Positions 27,779 to 37,536 of a stretch of DNA of 64,000 nt are shown here, in pieces. A model generated the notes under the pieces. That model had not been told where the DNA came from. It ran no database searches and saw only the letters and a list, made by a program, of their open reading frames with translations. Source of the stretch: Klebsiella electrica. GTDB lineage: Bacteria > Pseudomonadota > Gammaproteobacteria > Enterobacterales > Enterobacteriaceae. The DNA lies in assembly GCF_006711645.1 (NCBI RefSeq), contig NZ_CP041247.1, positions 4,216,001-4,280,000 on the forward strand, written 5' to 3'. Each line of letters opens with the position of its first letter. Position 1 is the stretch's first letter. The position numbers and the translations under genes were made by a program.

Positions 27779-28126
27779 ATGATGTTGTACATTAATGTTG
27801 CTAAAACCTCTCTGAGTTATCTGTATCCGGTTAAGGTGAAAGTGACGAAATCTGAACGTGAAAAAAGTTCAGCAATCGGTCGCGTATTCAATGCGGTGAA
27901 TCACTGTAGGTTAAATTGAGCAACAGTTTCACTCCGGCGAACTCATTCAGCCCCTCAAGGAATGGTGCCCTACTTCCCTGGCTATAAGCTCTCTTACCTC
28001 AGCCGAAAACAGCACCTGCCCGCCTTTGTGTTGATGACCCATGCGCTGCGCTATTCTGCGTTGCCGCCGGGCGAGTTACCCGCTCAGGACCCGCTGTGTC
28101 CGTTATCCCTGAGCTTAAGCCACTGA
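27779..28126 (+). pseudogene. Decayed LysR-type regulator C-terminus
   Basis: No intact gene lies here. From about 27930 one frame gives SGELIQPLKEW and, after a frameshift, another gives VPYFPGYKLSYLSRKQHLPA then FVLMTHALRYSALPPGEL up to TGA 28124. This matches the end of a LysR substrate-binding domain (W/Y ... HLPAF ... motif). The N-terminal helix-turn-helix is absent. Its end overlaps the convergent HxlR gene. The left part (27779-27920) holds nothing I recognise. Confidence 0.45.
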
Positions 28127-28419
28127 CCAAACACGGCCATCTCATTGACCAGGGGCGTTAAACGTTTTCCATCCTCGGTTAACGCGTACTCCACCGTCAC
28201 AGGGACCGTCGGGTAGGCGGTTCGCCGCACCAGCCCCGCAGTTTCAAGCGCCCGGAGATCCAGAGTAAGCATCCGCTGGGATATACCGGGCATGTCCCGA
28301 CGTAGCTGGCTAAAGCGCTTAGGCCCCTCCAGCAGGAAGTACGCGATCAGCAAGCGCCAGCGGCCCGCCAGTAAACTCATCGCCACTTCGACCGGGCACC
28401 CGGTTACCGCCTCTTTCAT
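28084..28419 (-). CDS. HxlR-family transcriptional regulator
   Basis: 111-residue winged-helix protein with the HxlR pattern: a cysteine near the start (GCPVEVAMSLLAGRWRLLIA), then FSQLRRDMPGISQRMLTLDL, RALETAGLVRR, VEYALTEDGKRL. The ATG at 28419 with GGGAGGA seven bases upstream is chosen over a longer frame that runs into the divergent promoter. It is divergent from the GST gene, with 130 bases between, so it may control that gene, perhaps in response to electrophiles through its cysteine; that is inference. Confidence 0.85.
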   Translation of the reverse strand: MKEAVTGCPVEVAMSLLAGRWRLLIAYFLLEGPKRFSQLRRDMPGISQRMLTLDLRALETAGLVRRTAYPTVPVTVEYALTEDGKRLTPLVNEMAVFGQWLKLRDNGHSGS

Positions 28420-28549
28420 TAACGTCCTCCCACAGGTGGTATAAAAAATGTACCTATACCACAATTTAGTGCCTTCTTTAAAATATATATCAGCTCCGAT
28501 ACATTGATTCCTACCCAAAACAAATGAATCAATTCATGAGGGAGTTGAG

Positions 28550-29188
28550 ATGAAACTCTATTACAGCCCGGCAGCCTGCTCTTTATCACCGCATATTGTC
28601 ATCAAAGAAACCGGGCTCGATATTGAGCTGGTCAAAGTCGACTTACGCAATCACACCTTTAATCATGGCGAAGATTTTTTTACCCTCTCGCCCGCGGGTG
28701 CCGTCCCTGCCCTGTCGCTCCCCGACGGCACGGTGTTAACCGAAGGCCCGGCGGTGATTCAGTATCTTGCCGATCTGAAACCAGAATCCTTACTGGCCCC
28801 GCCAAACGGCACCCTCCTGCGCTATCAATTACAGCAATGGTTAAACTTTCTCTCAACGGAAATACACAAAGGGTTTATCCCGGTGATATATGGCGATCCT
28901 GAAGAACACTATATAAAACGAGCCAAAATGAAGCTGATGGATCGTTTCAGATTAATTAACCATCGGCTCGGCGAACAAAACTTTCTCCTTTCGGATGCCT
29001 ATTCCATTGCTGATTGTTATCTTTTTGCCTTAATCGGCTGGGCGCAGGCCGGATGGTTAACCTCTTATATGAACCTCGATATCCACCTCGACGATTTACA
29101 CCATTTAGCAGCGTGGTATCGACGCATTGCGGCACGAGATGCCGTTAAGCTGGCGATTAAAGAGGAAGGGTTGACTGCCACGGCGTGA
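28550..29188 (+). CDS. Glutathione S-transferase
   Basis: 212-residue GST of the bacterial beta-type group. The N-terminal thioredoxin-like domain begins MKLYYSPAACSLSPHIVIKE with the active-site cysteine/serine region, and has the VPALSLPDG cis-proline motif and TEGPAVIQYL for the gamma-glutamyl contact. The all-helical C-terminal domain includes SIADCYLFALIGWA. The role would be conjugation of glutathione to electrophiles in the cytoplasm. Ribosome site GGGAG is good. Probable partner of the divergent HxlR regulator. Confidence 0.87.
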   Translation: MKLYYSPAACSLSPHIVIKETGLDIELVKVDLRNHTFNHGEDFFTLSPAGAVPALSLPDGTVLTEGPAVIQYLADLKPESLLAPPNGTLLRYQLQQWLNFLSTEIHKGFIPVIYGDPEEHYIKRAKMKLMDRFRLINHRLGEQNFLLSDAYSIADCYLFALIGWAQAGWLTSYMNLDIHLDDLHHLAAWYRRIAARDAVKLAIKEEGLTATA

Positions 29189-29523
29189 TGAGTTGCTAAC
29201 TCCCGTCACCGCGCACGATGTGTGAATTTTGTGGCTGGCGTCGCGAATTCAGGCGCAGGTTTTACATCGTGAAACGCCGTCATCGCTGTTTAGTCACTGT
29301 TTAGTCGCCGCTGTCATCTGAGTCTGGCGACTACACTAAATAAAGACAGGCGTGCCTGACGGGGGTATCGACGAAGAGGGCCGGAAGGGTCTTAGCGGGC
29401 ATGACGCGGGTTCGCGTCGATTGCCGTTGCTAAACGTGAAGGCTATCGCAAACGCCGCTTTTCATTCTCCGTTACGCTGGAGCACGCCGTTCACCCGTTA
29501 ACGTTCTGAGACAGGAAATAACC
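29189..29523 (+). promoter_or_regulatory. GST-gabD intergenic region with inverted repeat
   Basis: No gene is seen. It holds an inverted repeat TAGTCGCC (29302-29309) / GGCGACTA (29326-29333) and a repeated TTTAGTC element next to it (29289-29306), which could be a regulator site or a hairpin. The gabD start at 29524 has a ribosome site (ACAGGAAA) just upstream. No promoter hexamers were convincing. Confidence 0.3.
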
Positions 29524-30972
29524 ATGCAACTGAATGACCTAACCTTGTTCCGCCAGCAGGCATTTATCAATGGTGAGTGGCGAGATGCCCTCAGCAGCGA
29601 TGTCATTACGGTGACCAATCCGGCGAACGGAGAGGTGCTGGGCTCAGTACCTAAAATGGGCGCAGAAGAGACCCGCGACGCTATCCAGGCCGCCCATCGC
29701 GCCCTTCCCGCCTGGCGACAGCTAACGGCAAAAGAACGGGCTGCTATCCTGCGCCGTTGGTTCGATCTGATGATGGCAAACCAGGACGATCTGGCCCGGC
29801 TGATGACCCTCGAGCAGGGTAAACCGCTGGCGGAGGCAAAAGGCGAGATTGGCTACGCCGCTTCATTTATCGAATGGTTTGCCGAAGAGGGAAAACGCAT
29901 TTATGGCGATACCATTCCCGGCCACCAGGCCGATAAGCGCCTGATCGTGATTAAACAACCAATTGGCGTTACCGCTGCGATCACGCCGTGGAACTTCCCG
30001 GCGGCGATGATCACCCGTAAAGCCGGTCCGGCGTTAGCGGCTGGCTGCACGATGGTACTCAAACCCGCCAGCCAGACCCCTTTTTCGGCACTGGCGCTGG
30101 CCGAACTGGCCAGACGCGCCGGGATCCCTGACGGCGTATTTAACGTGGTGACCGGTTCCGCCAGCGCGGTGGGTAATGAACTGACCGGCAACCCGCTGGT
30201 GCGTAAGCTGTCGTTTACCGGCTCGACGGAAATCGGCCGCCAGCTGATGGCACAGTGTGCCCAGGACATCAAAAAAGTGTCGCTTGAGCTGGGCGGTAAC
30301 GCGCCGTTTATTGTGTTTGATGATGCCGATCTGGATAAAGCGGTAGAAGGCGCCATGGCCTCGAAGTTTCGTAACGCCGGGCAGACCTGCGTCTGCGCCA
30401 ATCGTCTGTACGTGCAGGACGGAGTTTATGAGCGTTTTGCCGGGAAACTGCAGCAGGCGGTGGAACAGCTGCGCCTCGGCGACGGCCTACAGGCGGGGGT
30501 CACAACCGGACCTTTGATTGATGAGAAAGCCATCGCCAAAGTGCAGGAACATATTGCCGATGCCGTCGGGAAAGGCGCCCGGGTCATCACCGGCGGGAAA
30601 GTGGATTCCCTCGGCGGCAACTTCTTTCAGCCGACGATCCTGGTCGATGTTCCGGACGGTGCAAAAGTGGCGAAAGAAGAGACCTTCGGCCCGCTGGCCC
30701 CCCTGTTCCGCTTCACGGATGAAGAGGATGTCATCCGCCAGGCCAACGATACCGAATTTGGCCTCGCCGCCTACTTCTATGCCCGTGATTTGAGCCGCGT
30801 TTTCCGCGTCGGCGAAGCGCTGGAGTATGGAATTGTCGGTATCAATACCGGACTGATTTCCAACGAAGTCGCCCCGTTTGGCGGTGTGAAGGCTTCCGGC
30901 CTGGGCCGCGAAGGCTCGAAGTATGGTATTGAAGACTATCTGGAAATCAAATACATGTGTATTGGCCTTTAA
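29524..30972 (+). CDS. gabD: Succinate-semialdehyde dehydrogenase (NADP+)
   Basis: 482-residue aldehyde dehydrogenase nearly identical in layout to E. coli GabD, oxidising succinate semialdehyde to succinate in GABA and related catabolism. Visible are the coenzyme site (ITPWNFPAAMITRKAGPAL), FTGSTEIGR, the catalytic glutamate in VSLELGGNAP and catalytic cysteine in NAGQTCVCANR, and EETFGPLAPLFRF. It stands alone, without gabT or gabP beside it, unlike E. coli. A terminator separates it from convergent crl. Confidence 0.93.
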   Translation: MQLNDLTLFRQQAFINGEWRDALSSDVITVTNPANGEVLGSVPKMGAEETRDAIQAAHRALPAWRQLTAKERAAILRRWFDLMMANQDDLARLMTLEQGKPLAEAKGEIGYAASFIEWFAEEGKRIYGDTIPGHQADKRLIVIKQPIGVTAAITPWNFPAAMITRKAGPALAAGCTMVLKPASQTPFSALALAELARRAGIPDGVFNVVTGSASAVGNELTGNPLVRKLSFTGSTEIGRQLMAQCAQDIKKVSLELGGNAPFIVFDDADLDKAVEGAMASKFRNAGQTCVCANRLYVQDGVYERFAGKLQQAVEQLRLGDGLQAGVTTGPLIDEKAIAKVQEHIADAVGKGARVITGGKVDSLGGNFFQPTILVDVPDGAKVAKEETFGPLAPLFRFTDEEDVIRQANDTEFGLAAYFYARDLSRVFRVGEALEYGIVGINTGLISNEVAPFGGVKASGLGREGSKYGIEDYLEIKYMCIGL

Positions 30973-31054
30973 TCGACGCCGGCCCCGAAACGCCGCAGAA
31001 CCCGGCATATCGGCTGCCGCCATCCCGGAACAGAAGAGAAGCCCGTGAATAAAA

Positions 31055-31086
31055 AAATCCACGCTCAAAGCGCGTGGATTTTTTTA
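31055..31086. terminator. Bidirectional terminator between gabD and crl
   Basis: Stem ATCCACGC / GCGTGGAT (31057-31064 and 31072-31079) flanked by seven A bases on the left and seven T bases on the right, so it can stop both gabD (plus) and crl (minus) transcripts. Confidence 0.85.
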
Positions 31087-31112
31087 GATTGCAGCCGAAA
31101 GACGATGAGCCA

Positions 31113-31511
31113 TCAGGCCCGCAGTCTGAGCGGCTCGCTAAAGTCATCGGCGGGTTCCAGCTTCAGGCTGAATGTCGCCAGCAAGGCGTTAGCCCGGTCG
31201 TGGAAATCACGTAGCGTTTTCTCAAGTTTCTCGCTGACTTCCGGATCGTCGATAGCGACCGGTCGCCAGACCCCTTCTTTGTCGAACAGGCCAAACTGAT
31301 AGCTGTAAGTGAAGCGTGATGCCTGTGCTTCCATTTCCATCCACCATCCCCAGAACTCTCGTTTTTCCGGGGCGGGTTTTACATTGACGCAAACTGCCAG
31401 ACAATCGAAAAAGAAGCGGTTGTCTTCACACTGTTCTTCGCGAATATAAGGGCCAAGAGCCGTGAATTTCTTAATCAGCTTACTCTTGAGGTGTCCACTC
31501 GGTAACGTCAT
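31113..31511 (-). CDS. crl: Crl, sigma S-activating protein
   Basis: 132-residue Crl, which binds RpoS and favours its assembly with core RNA polymerase, raising curli and stationary-phase gene expression. Recognisable stretches are [43 protein letters not shown] and the [17 protein letters not shown] core. Good ribosome site GGAGAT. In E. coli crl is next to phoE-proBA; here its downstream neighbour is gabD. Confidence 0.95.
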   Translation of the reverse strand: MTLPSGHLKSKLIKKFTALGPYIREEQCEDNRFFFDCLAVCVNVKPAPEKREFWGWWMEMEAQASRFTYSYQFGLFDKEGVWRPVAIDDPEVSEKLEKTLRDFHDRANALLATFSLKLEPADDFSEPLRLRA

Positions 31512-31568
31512 TGCGATCTCCTTTAGTGATGCAACTGTTTTACCAAATCAATAAAATTTAGCAATATA

Positions 31569-32813
31569 TTAACCAAATCTATGATTGATCCAGCGGGCAA
31601 TCTGGCGCAATGCGTGATCGAAATTGCGATAAACGGGCTTAAATGGAATCTCAAGCAGCTTGCCATCGGCGGACGACGAGGTAATTAAGCGCGATTCCTC
31701 TTCCGGGCTGAACGGATCGTTTTTCCAGAAGCCTGACAGCATCGGCGTCGGACAGCGGCGGCCCAGCAACCCCTGGGTTTTTAATGAGTAGCGGTTCAGC
31801 TCTATGCGCAATGCTTCATCAGACGCATCGTGCATGCCCAGCCGCGAGGCCAGAACGTCGAGATACATTTCCGGAACCCGGCCCTGATGCAGCGGATCTA
31901 CCAGCAGGTTATGCACGACCGGCCCCAGACACGCCACGGCTTTTAAGCGCTGTGGCTCCAGATAGCCCAGGCGGACGGCGACATTCGCCCCAAAACGGAA
32001 ACCGAACGCGGCAACCCGGGTATGATCGACCCACGGAACATTCTCCAGGTGCCGCAACGCATGCTGATGCAGCAGGCTGGTATCCTGAGTGAGTTTCCAT
32101 TTTGACGAGAAGCCCGTCGAAGGCATATCCAGCGTCAGCATGGCGATCCCCAGCGGCGCAAAATAGTTCTCATACAAGCTGTAGTAATCCGTCTGCAGCG
32201 CATCCAGACCACCGCACATCAGGACCACCGGGAACGGGCCTTCGCCTTTCGGCATATGTAAAAAGCCGGTCACCGGCGCGCCGCCGGGCACAGGAAACTC
32301 CAGCTCGCGCAACTCGCCCGGCAGGCGTTGTGCCGCCTCTTCATAAGCGCGGTTAGCCAGCGCCTGCGCCTGCTCCGCCAAATCGTCGCCTTTAATATGC
32401 GGATAGGCGGCAATGCTGTAGAGATTTGAGGCATGCAGCCAGTGGCGGCCGCTGGTCAGCGGATCGGCTTCCAGCCCGGCCTTTTGCTGCCAGATCATCG
32501 CCTGTTTGGCCCATTCGAAAATCCAGTTGCCGCCACGATAGCCCACCACGGTGTCATAAAGCCCCGGATCGGTACGCTCAGCCTCGCTCATCACAATGCG
32601 CGCCTGCACATCGAGGATCTCCTGTGGCGTCACCCCGCGCCAGATCCACATCAGCCGGTTAATCAAGCGATACCAGTGCTCAACATTGCTCCCGTCGAGC
32701 GCGGAGTGGATCGGCTGTTGCGAACCCGACGCAAACCGACGCACCAGCGTAGAGGTTTCTGGATGTTTGAATCGAGGTTTAAACAGTGTTTCGCTAAGGT
32801 TAGCTTGTGACAT
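31569..32813 (-). CDS. frsA: FrsA, fermentation-respiration switch protein
   Basis: 414-residue alpha/beta-hydrolase-fold protein, matching E. coli FrsA throughout ([20 protein letters not shown] at the start, [19 protein letters not shown] in the core). FrsA binds unphosphorylated IIA-Glc and affects the balance of fermentation and respiration; catalytic activity is disputed for homologues. The frame extends 8 codons further, but ATG 32813 has GGAGG seven bases before it and gives the E. coli length. Lies downstream of gpt but is separated from it by a terminator. Confidence 0.94.
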   Translation of the reverse strand: MSQANLSETLFKPRFKHPETSTLVRRFASGSQQPIHSALDGSNVEHWYRLINRLMWIWRGVTPQEILDVQARIVMSEAERTDPGLYDTVVGYRGGNWIFEWAKQAMIWQQKAGLEADPLTSGRHWLHASNLYSIAAYPHIKGDDLAEQAQALANRAYEEAAQRLPGELRELEFPVPGGAPVTGFLHMPKGEGPFPVVLMCGGLDALQTDYYSLYENYFAPLGIAMLTLDMPSTGFSSKWKLTQDTSLLHQHALRHLENVPWVDHTRVAAFGFRFGANVAVRLGYLEPQRLKAVACLGPVVHNLLVDPLHQGRVPEMYLDVLASRLGMHDASDEALRIELNRYSLKTQGLLGRRCPTPMLSGFWKNDPFSPEEESRLITSSSADGKLLEIPFKPVYRNFDHALRQIARWINHRFG

Positions 32814-32865
32814 GTGCAGCCTCCATCGTGTTGCCACTCCGGGCTATTGTAACCTGCATACGGGC

Positions 32866-32899
32866 AAAAAAAACCACGCCCGGCATAACCGGGCGTGGT
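32866..32899 (-). terminator. Rho-independent terminator of gpt
   Basis: Perfect 11-base stem ACCACGCCCGG / CCGGGCGTGGT with a CATAA loop. On the minus strand it is followed by a run of seven T bases (the A run at 32866-32872). It lies 22 bases past the gpt stop codon. Confidence 0.9.
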
Positions 32900-32920
32900 A
32901 AATAGCACTCACCTTATGAA

Positions 32921-33379
32921 TTAACGACCTGAGATCGGCGGTACGAACACCACGCCCATATCCCACGGTTGTTCAATCCAGGTATCCTGCGGAATATCAA
33001 CAACATAATCATCAACCAGCGGACGACCAGCCGGTTTAGCAAAAATAGTAACGAAGTGCGCTTTTGGGTACATTTCACGAATAGCGACGGCGGTACCGCC
33101 GGTATCAACCAGGTCATCGATCACGATGAAACCTTCACCATCACCTTCAGCGCGTTTCAGTACGGTCAGCTCACGCTGGTTATCGTGGTCGTAGCTGGAA
33201 ATACAAACGGTATCAACATGACGAATACCCAGTTCACGCGCCAGTAATGCGCCTGGTACCAGACCACCGCGGCTCACGGCAATAATGCCTTTCCATTGTT
33301 CAGAAGGCATCAGACGATTGGCCAGTTTGCGGGCGTGAATCTGCAACATGTCCCAGGTGACGACGTATTTTTCGCTCAT
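32921..33379 (-). CDS. gpt: Xanthine-guanine phosphoribosyltransferase
   Basis: 152-residue purine salvage enzyme converting xanthine and guanine to their nucleotides with PRPP. The PRPP-binding motif is clear as [20 protein letters not shown], with the [16 protein letters not shown] flexible-loop region before it and [17 protein letters not shown] near the end. The protein matches E. coli Gpt in length and sequence. Divergent from pepD across about 257 bases holding both promoters. Confidence 0.96.
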   Translation of the reverse strand: MSEKYVVTWDMLQIHARKLANRLMPSEQWKGIIAVSRGGLVPGALLARELGIRHVDTVCISSYDHDNQRELTVLKRAEGDGEGFIVIDDLVDTGGTAVAIREMYPKAHFVTIFAKPAGRPLVDDYVVDIPQDTWIEQPWDMGVVFVPPISGR

Positions 33380-33636
33380 GTGAAGTGTCCCAGCCTGTGT
33401 TATACGGCTTAAATGATATTCGAGGGGGAAAATGGTTGCGCGAGATTATAGAGATCTGACGCACTAAAAACCAGTGTTAAGCGGCCTCCCCGGCGCTTTT
33501 TGCGTTGTTTCCACTACCAGTCGGCGTGGAAAGTGGTATTCTCAACCCCACCGCGCAAGCCTGCGCCTGTTGTATTTTTTATTGCTAACCCTCGACCTGT
33601 AAAAGACTTTTGCAGGCGATCGTAAGGAGACTCATC

Positions 33637-35094
33637 GTGTCTGAATTGTCTCAATTATCCCCGCAGCCGCTCTGGGATATTTTTGCCAAAATCTGCTCCA
33701 TTCCCCATCCGTCCTATCACGAAGAACAACTCGCTGAACACATCATGGGCTGGGCAAAAGAAAAAGGCTTACACGCTGAACGCGATCAGGTTGGCAACAT
33801 TCTGATTCGTAAGGCCGCAACGGCCGGTATGGAAAACCGTAAACCGGTTGTTCTACAGGCGCACCTTGATATGGTCCCGCAGAAAAACAACGACACCGTT
33901 CACGACTTCACCAAAGATCCTATTCAGCCGTATATCGATGGCGAGTGGGTCAAAGCGCGCGGCACCACGCTGGGCGCGGATAACGGCATCGGTATGGCTT
34001 CTGCGCTGGCCGTGCTGGCTGATGACAGCGTCGTACATGGTCCGCTGGAAGTCCTGCTGACCATGACCGAAGAAGCCGGTATGGACGGCGCATTTGGTCT
34101 TCAGGCTAACTGGCTGCAGGCCGATATCCTGATCAATACCGATTCTGAAGAAGAGGGCGAAATCTATATGGGTTGCGCCGGCGGTATCGACTTTACCTCA
34201 AACCTGGCCTTGACCCGTGAAGCGGTTCCGGCGGGTTTCCAGAGCTTTAAACTGACCTTAAAAGGGCTGAAAGGCGGTCACTCCGGCGGCGAAATTCACG
34301 TCGGCCTGGGGAATGCCAACAAGCTGCTGGCCCGCTTCCTCGCAGGCCATGCGCAAGAGCTGGACCTGCGTCTGGTGGATTTCAACGGCGGCACCCTGCG
34401 TAACGCCATTCCGCGTGAAGCTTTCGCCACCGTCGCCGTCGCGGCCGACAAAGTCGATGCCCTGAAAACGCTGGTCGTCGCCTATCAGGACATCCTGAAA
34501 AACGAACTGGCGGCGAAAGAGAAAAACCTGGTGCTGCTGCTGGACTCTGTCGCCAACGACAAAGCGGCCCTGACCGCGCAATCCCGTGACGGCTTTGTGC
34601 GTCTGCTCAACGCCACGCCAAACGGCGTGATTCGTAACTCTGACGTGGCAAAAGGCGTTGTAGAGACCTCGCTGAACGTCGGCGTGGTCACCATGACTGA
34701 CGACAATGTTGAGATCCACTGCCTGATTCGTTCGCTGATCGACAGCGGCAAAGACTATGTGGTCAGCATGCTGGATTCACTGGGTAAACTGGCGGGCGCG
34801 AAAACCGAAGCCAAAGGGGCATACCCAGGCTGGCAGCCGGACGCGAACTCGCCGGTGATGCATCTGGTGCGTGAAACCTATCAGCGTCTGTTCAACAAGA
34901 CGCCAAACATCCAGATTATTCACGCCGGTCTGGAATGCGGTCTGTTCAAGAAGCCGTACCCGAATATGGATATGGTCTCTATCGGCCCAACCATTACCGG
35001 CCCGCACTCCCCGGATGAGCAGGTGCATATCGAAAGCGTCGGCCAGTACTGGACGCTGCTGACGGAACTGCTGAAAGCGATTCCGGCGAAGTAA
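33637..35094 (+). CDS. pepD: Aminoacyl-histidine dipeptidase (peptidase D)
   Basis: 485-residue M20 metallopeptidase cutting Xaa-His and other dipeptides in the cytoplasm. Metal and catalytic motifs are visible: LQAHLDMVPQ, the TLGADNGIGMA bridging aspartate, TMTEEAGMDGA catalytic glutamates, NTDSEEEGEIYMGCAGG, and HAGLECGLF. The start is GTG at 33637, with AAGGAGA seven bases upstream, as in E. coli; the longer frame from 33610 has no ribosome site. Confidence 0.96.
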   Translation: MSELSQLSPQPLWDIFAKICSIPHPSYHEEQLAEHIMGWAKEKGLHAERDQVGNILIRKAATAGMENRKPVVLQAHLDMVPQKNNDTVHDFTKDPIQPYIDGEWVKARGTTLGADNGIGMASALAVLADDSVVHGPLEVLLTMTEEAGMDGAFGLQANWLQADILINTDSEEEGEIYMGCAGGIDFTSNLALTREAVPAGFQSFKLTLKGLKGGHSGGEIHVGLGNANKLLARFLAGHAQELDLRLVDFNGGTLRNAIPREAFATVAVAADKVDALKTLVVAYQDILKNELAAKEKNLVLLLDSVANDKAALTAQSRDGFVRLLNATPNGVIRNSDVAKGVVETSLNVGVVTMTDDNVEIHCLIRSLIDSGKDYVVSMLDSLGKLAGAKTEAKGAYPGWQPDANSPVMHLVRETYQRLFNKTPNIQIIHAGLECGLFKKPYPNMDMVSIGPTITGPHSPDEQVHIESVGQYWTLLTELLKAIPAK

Positions 35095-35110
35095 GTTACG
35101 GCAATAAACG

Positions 35111-35143
35111 GTCCGGATAGCGGCGCATGGCGCCTTATCCGGG
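35111..35143. repeat. REP-type palindrome after pepD
   Basis: Imperfect palindrome GTCCGGATAGCGGCGCATGG, CGCCTTATCCGGGC, of the enterobacterial REP/PU class, placed between the convergent pepD and yafP genes, where it may stabilise or stop both transcripts. Confidence 0.75.
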
Positions 35144-35590
35144 CTGTCTCACCTTCTCCATCCGGTAATTAATCAACGTCTCGCCGCGTACCACCACCTG
35201 CTGTTCTTCCACGACCCTGAAACCATGCCGTTCAAAACACGGTTTTGCCGTAATGCTCGCGGCTACCGTCAGGGAACCGTGCGGTATCCGGGTAAACAGT
35301 TCCTTGAGTAGCGCGCTGGCAATCCCCCGACGGCCATACTCCGGCGCCACAAACAGGAGATCGATATAGCGGTCCACGGCGGTGATAAATCCCACCGGAT
35401 GCTGGTCAATCACTGCGACCCACACCACAGAATCCCTTATTTTGAGTCGCCAGCGGGCCTCGTCTACCTGCGCCCAGGCGGCTATCTGGCGGGGGGAATA
35501 ATCATGGCAGGCGGTCTCTTGTACTGCGCGCAGAAAAAGGGCACACAGCGCCGTAAAGTCGTCGTCGCGATAGGGTCTGATCTTCAGCAT
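35135..35590 (-). CDS. yafP: YafP-like GNAT N-acetyltransferase
   Basis: 151-residue GCN5-type acetyltransferase similar to E. coli YafP. The acetyl-CoA loop is visible as LLFVAPEYGRRGIASALLKE, followed by AASITAKPCFERHGF. The substrate is unknown; in E. coli yafP belongs to the SOS-induced dinB operon and is linked to nitroaromatic tolerance. It starts 2 bases after dinB ends, so it is probably co-transcribed with dinB under LexA control. Confidence 0.85.
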   Translation of the reverse strand: MLKIRPYRDDDFTALCALFLRAVQETACHDYSPRQIAAWAQVDEARWRLKIRDSVVWVAVIDQHPVGFITAVDRYIDLLFVAPEYGRRGIASALLKELFTRIPHGSLTVAASITAKPCFERHGFRVVEEQQVVVRGETLINYRMEKVRQPG

Positions 35591-35592
35591 CG

Positions 35593-36648
35593 TTATAATC
35601 CCAGTACCAGTTGCCGCTCCAGTTGGGGATCGAGCAGCGTCACGTGTAGCCCCACCAGCCGTACTCCACGGCCGCCCCGCCGTTCGTGCCAGGCTTTGTA
35701 GGCGGTGGAGAGCAAATCCTCTTTATTCAGGCGCGGCCAGACGTGCTCCTGAGTGGTCAGTTGAAAATCATTGAATTTCAGCTTTATCCCCTGACGGGCA
35801 ATCAGCAGGTCCGGTTTGACCTTCAGCAACCGCCGCTCCAGCTCCTGATAAAGGTTCTCGATGATGCTCTCACAGGCAGACCACTCATGGATATCCTCCA
35901 CCAGCGTACGTTCAACGCCAACCGATTTACGCTGTCGGGTGTTGTTGATCTCCCGCTCATCAATTCCCTGGCTACGCTCCCACAGGATACGACCAAATTT
36001 ACCAAAGCGGCGAAGCAACATGGCGAGGTCGCTTTTCTGCACATCTTCGCAGGTGCGCAGCCCCATGCTTTCCAGCTTTGCGGCCGAGACTTTCCCCACG
36101 CCGGGGATCTTCGCCAGCGGCAGCGTTCGGACAAACTCCGCGACCTGATGCGGCGCAATCACAAACTGACCATTGGGTTTATTCATATCGGAGGCGATTT
36201 TCGCCAGAAATTTTACCGGCGCGATACCGGCGGAGGCGGTCAGCTGAAGCTCGTGATAAATGCTCTGGCGAATCTCTTCCGCAATCAGTGTGGCAGAGCC
36301 CTGGCAATGTACGCTATCGCTGACGTCGAGATATGCCTCATCCAGAGACAGCGGTTCAATCAATGATGTGTAGCGAGAGAAGATTTCCCGGATATGGGAC
36401 GAGGCCTGTTTGTAGGCTTCAAAGCGGCCGGGCAGCAGGGTTAAATGCGGGCAAAGCTTGAGGGCCATCGCGGTTGGCATCGCGCTACGCACGCCAAATT
36501 TACGCGCCGGATAGTTGGCCGTGCTGATCACGCCCCGCTGTACCCGGCTACCGCCGATGGCAATGGGGATATCACGCAGGGCCGGATTATCCCGCATTTC
36601 CACGGCGGCAAAAAAGCAGTCCATATCGACATGGATAATTTTGCGCAT
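35593..36648 (-). CDS. dinB: DNA polymerase IV
   Basis: 351-residue Y-family translesion polymerase. Catalytic carboxylates are visible in [12 protein letters not shown] (Asp8) and SLDEAYLD (Asp103, Glu104), the HhH region in [15 protein letters not shown], and the C-terminal beta-clamp-binding end (QLVLGL). Normal length. A LexA box lies just upstream, so SOS induction is expected, together with yafP. Confidence 0.96.
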   Translation of the reverse strand: MRKIIHVDMDCFFAAVEMRDNPALRDIPIAIGGSRVQRGVISTANYPARKFGVRSAMPTAMALKLCPHLTLLPGRFEAYKQASSHIREIFSRYTSLIEPLSLDEAYLDVSDSVHCQGSATLIAEEIRQSIYHELQLTASAGIAPVKFLAKIASDMNKPNGQFVIAPHQVAEFVRTLPLAKIPGVGKVSAAKLESMGLRTCEDVQKSDLAMLLRRFGKFGRILWERSQGIDEREINNTRQRKSVGVERTLVEDIHEWSACESIIENLYQELERRLLKVKPDLLIARQGIKLKFNDFQLTTQEHVWPRLNKEDLLSTAYKAWHERRGGRGVRLVGLHVTLLDPQLERQLVLGL

Positions 36649-36665
36649 ACTCAGCCCTCAATAAT

Positions 36666-36685
36666 TACTGGTTAAGTATACAGTA
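36666..36685 (-). promoter_or_regulatory. LexA box of dinB
   Basis: TACTGTATACTTAACCAGTA on the minus strand: CTG-N10-CAG with the correct flanks, 18 bases before the dinB start codon, matching the known E. coli dinB SOS box. Confidence 0.9.
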
Positions 36686-36732
36686 AAATAACAAGCAATG
36701 AGAAGTGCGGGAATGGGGCTGCGAGAAAGGCT

Positions 36733-37301
36733 GCCCGGCGGCACTACGTTTGCCGGGCCGACAAAACCACAGGATAACAGGCCAGGTTAGTGCAGCGTCA
36801 CCCGGCGTTTTGCCCGGCGGCACTACGTTTGCCGGGCCTACAAAACCACAGGATAACAGGCCGGATTAGCGCAGCGCCTCCGGACGTTTTGCCCGGCGGC
36901 ACTACGTTTGCCGGGCCTACAAAACCACAGAATAACAGGCCGGGTTAGCGCAGCGCCTCCGGACGTTTTGCCCGGCGGCACGGCGTTTGCCGGGCCTACA
37001 AAACCACAGGATAACAGGCCGTATTAGCGCAGCGCCTCCGGACGTTTTGCCCGGCGACACGGCGTTTGCCGGGCCTACAAAACCACAGGATAACAGGCCG
37101 GGTTAGCGCAGCGTCACCCGGCGTTTTGCCCGGCGGCACGGCGTTTGCCGGGCCTACAAAACCACAGGATAACAGGCCGGGTTAGCGCAGCGTCACCCGG
37201 CGTTTTGCCCGGCGGCACGGCGTTTGCCGGGCCTACAAAACCACAGGATAACAGGCCGGGTTAGCACAGCGTCACCTGGCGTTTTGCCCGGCGGCACGGC
37301 C
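36733..37301. repeat. Tandem array of a 79-bp REP-like unit, about 7.2 copies
   Basis: GCCCGGCGGCAC recurs at 36733, 36812, 36891, 36970, 37049, 37128, 37207 and 37286, exactly 79 bases apart, giving seven full units and a partial one. Each unit holds a REP palindrome (GCCCGGCGG ... TTTGCCGGGCCTAC) and a spacer (AAAACCACAGGATAACAGGC then TTAGCGCAGCG). Units differ by a few bases and fall into two spacer types (CGTCACCCGGCG and CGCCTCCGGACG). It fills the dinB-nqrM gap. Copy number probably varies between strains. Confidence 0.95.
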
Positions 37302-37317
37302 TGTAGAAACGACAAAT

Positions 37318-37536
37318 TCAGAGGATCCGATTTTGCTGGCGCTGCGCTTCGCGAGCCATGCGCTTTTTACGTGCGTCGCAAGGCTCCGGGCAGTCGCAGA
37401 CTTTCTCAAGCCCCAGCGATGAAATGCCGCCGCAGCTGCCCTGGAGACTTTTACGCTTTATCAGATATCCCAAAGACATCCCCAGAATAACCAGCGCGAA
37501 AATGACAAAGGTTGCCACAAACACCGTCAGCATCAT
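37318..37536 (-). CDS. nqrM: NqrM, Na+-NQR maturation protein
   Basis: 72-residue small membrane protein (DUF539 family): one N-terminal membrane helix (MLTVFVATFVIFALVILGMS), then four conserved cysteines in GSCGGISSLG and CDCPEPCDARKKRM. NqrM is needed to deliver iron to the NQR complex. Two ATG codons overlap or follow the nqrF stop; the second, at 37533, is better spaced from GGAGG. In Vibrio an apbE gene lies between nqrF and nqrM; here there is none. Confidence 0.92.
   Translation of the reverse strand: MMLTVFVATFVIFALVILGMSLGYLIKRKSLQGSCGGISSLGLEKVCDCPEPCDARKKRMAREAQRQQNRIL

Noticed and set aside
36733..37301. Regular repeats considered as a CRISPR array
   Set aside because: The whole 79-base unit repeats, spacers included, so there are no unique spacers; no cas genes lie nearby. 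It is a REP-type tandem array.
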